Part shown: in pieces, positions 4,705 to 5,502 of the stretch
Position numbering within the stretch: position 1 is the stretch's first letter
Layout of the letters: the number at the start of each line of letters is the position of its first letter
Assembly (NCBI GenBank): GCA_949840855.1
Contig: CATKYP010000068.1
Span: forward strand, 1 to 5,502
Direction: 5' to 3'
DNA: 5,502 bases
Origin: an uncultured Bacilli bacterium
Lineage (GTDB): Bacteria; Bacillota_I; Bacilli_A; RF39; UBA660
Translations under genes and position numbers: made by a program
Notes under the pieces: generated by a model
Databases searched by the model: none
What the model saw: the letters and a program-made list of their open reading frames with translations, nothing else
Told to the model about the DNA's origin: nothing

Positions 4705-4718
4705 AAATTACTATTTGT
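4705..4718. repeat. 14-base inverted copy of the cassette-flanking palindrome (copy 3)
   Basis: AAATTACTATTTGT is the exact reverse complement of bases 1653-1666, so matching sequences in opposite orientation lie beyond both ends of the four-gene cassette. Only one arm of the palindrome is complete here. Because the other copies are nearly palindromic, the orientation means little, and matches of this length are expected about once or twice by chance in 5.5 kb of such AT-rich DNA. Confidence 0.3.
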
Positions 4719-4719
4719 T

Positions 4720-4751
4720 GAACAGACCGCATTTATGATTTGTTCTTTTTT
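4720..4751 (+). terminator. Terminator-like hairpin in the leader of the XRE-type gene
   Basis: GAACAGA (4720-4726) pairs with TTTGTTC (4739-4745), seven pairs including one G.U, around a 12-nt loop. Six Ts follow (4746-4751). With only two G-C pairs it is weak, but the G.U pair and T-run both suit plus-strand RNA. It lies about 25 nt after the predicted start of the rightward promoter and could act as an attenuator or end a short RNA. No competing helix was worked out. Confidence 0.45.
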
Positions 4752-4862
4752 GATTATAATTAAAGAGAAAGAAAAAATAGCAAGTTTGTAAAACTCAACC
4801 ATTAGTATGTGTAAAAAATTGATGATTTAGAGTATATTTAAGTAATGAAAGGAAAAAAGTTC

Positions 4863-5502
4863 ATGGATTTAATTAAGATTGGAAAATTTATTGCAAATTG
4901 TAGAAAAGATAAAAAAATTACTCAAGAAAAATTAGCAGAAAAATTATATATTTCAGATAGAGCAATATCTAAATGGGAAAGAGGATTATCTTTACCCGAT
5001 ACAGACAAGATGTTAGAACTATGCGATATATTAGATATTACTGTCAATGAACTTTTGAATGGTGAGAAAACTGAAATGAATGATGATAATAAGAAAACGG
5101 AAAAATTATTGATTGATATGGTAAAACAAAAGAAAGAATCAGATAAAAGATTATTATCAATTGAAATTGTAATTGGAATATTGATAACTGTAATCTTGTT
5201 GGCATTAGTATTTATTGCTTCATTTTGCGAAATGGAATATTGGTTAAGAATAACTCTTATTTTAACTGGTTTTATTCCATTAGTAATTATAGTACCATTT
5301 GCAATCCTGATTGAACAAAAATCAGGATACTATGAATGTCAAAAATGTCATCATAAGTATATTCCAACATATTCAAGTGTATTATGTGCCATGCATATAA
5401 ATAGAACAAGATATATGAAATGCCCCAAATGTAATCAAAGAAGTTGGCAAAAAAAAGTAATAACTAAAGAACAGGAGTTTATGATGAAAAATATTAAAGA
5501 AA
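4863..5502 (+). CDS. XRE-family HTH protein with membrane segments and zinc ribbon (3'-partial)
   Basis: The frame is open from the ATG at 4863 to the window edge: 213 codons without a stop, so the C-terminus is missing. Residues 5-66 are an XRE/Cro-type helix-turn-helix: IGKFIANCRK, then ITQEKLAEKL, then the recognition helix SDRAISKWERG and the closing DILDITVNELL. A charged linker (67-96) leads to two hydrophobic segments, about 98-121 and 127-150, which should anchor it in the membrane. After these come two paired CxxC motifs, C159-x2-C162 and C187-x2-C190, forming a probable zinc ribbon. The order suggests a membrane-tethered transcription factor; the ligand or signal is unknown. AAAGGA lies 9 nt before the ATG. 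A possible -10 (TATATT, 4833-4838) has no good -35, so the promoter at 4661 may serve it. No leftward gene overlaps it. Confidence 0.85.
   Translation, partial: MDLIKIGKFIANCRKDKKITQEKLAEKLYISDRAISKWERGLSLPDTDKMLELCDILDITVNELLNGEKTEMNDDNKKTEKLLIDMVKQKKESDKRLLSIEIVIGILITVILLALVFIASFCEMEYWLRITLILTGFIPLVIIVPFAILIEQKSGYYECQKCHHKYIPTYSSVLCAMHINRTRYMKCPKCNQRSWQKKVITKEQEFMMKNIKE

Noticed and set aside
4755..4760. TATAAT before the XRE-type gene as its promoter -10.
   Set aside because: The -35 position (about 4732-4737) reads TTTATG, a poor match; the promoter at 4661-4689 is better.

Overview
The window is very AT-rich (roughly 27-28% G+C by eye). It has short intergenic gaps, clear AGGAGG-type ribosome binding sites, sigma-A-like TTGACA/TATAAT promoters and intrinsic terminators. 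TGG is the only tryptophan codon and TGA is not used in frame. This fits a low-GC Firmicute (Clostridia or Erysipelotrichia/Bacilli type). Nothing here fixes the genus. No transposase, integrase, tRNA, rRNA or CRISPR array was seen.

Left part (1-1600): a DUF3800-family protein gene on the minus strand (197-1036) lies between two candidate structured RNAs, both read from the plus strand. The left one (about 126-198) has its own extended -10 promoter, a long closing helix with G.U pairs that exist only in the plus-strand RNA, and a U-tract that runs over the DUF3800 stop codon. The right one (about 1204-1332) starts at an excellent promoter (TTGAAA-16-TGCTATAAT) divergent from DUF3800. It folds as a multi-branched, aptamer-like domain whose closing helix competes with an intrinsic terminator. 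Behind that terminator is a 59-aa CPxC protein (1373-1552) with no promoter of its own that I can see, so it should depend on read-through. Several predicted RNA families are, as I recall, named after DUF3800 because they recur beside such genes. This locus looks like an instance of that unexplained association and is the most interesting part of the window.

Middle (1653-4667): a four-gene minus-strand cassette, transcribed right to left: TetR/WHG regulator, GNAT acetyltransferase with a YoaP-like thioredoxin-fold C-terminal domain, SPL-type radical SAM protein, CPBP-family membrane protease. The first three are joined by TAA-A-ATG junctions and the fourth follows after 35 nt. One strong promoter lies in front of tetR. 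A perfect 8-1-8 palindrome fills its spacer and looks like an autoregulatory operator.

Right end (4661-5502): a second promoter leaves the same -35 region on the plus strand. It runs through a weak terminator-like hairpin towards an XRE-type protein with two membrane segments and a zinc ribbon, cut off by the window end.
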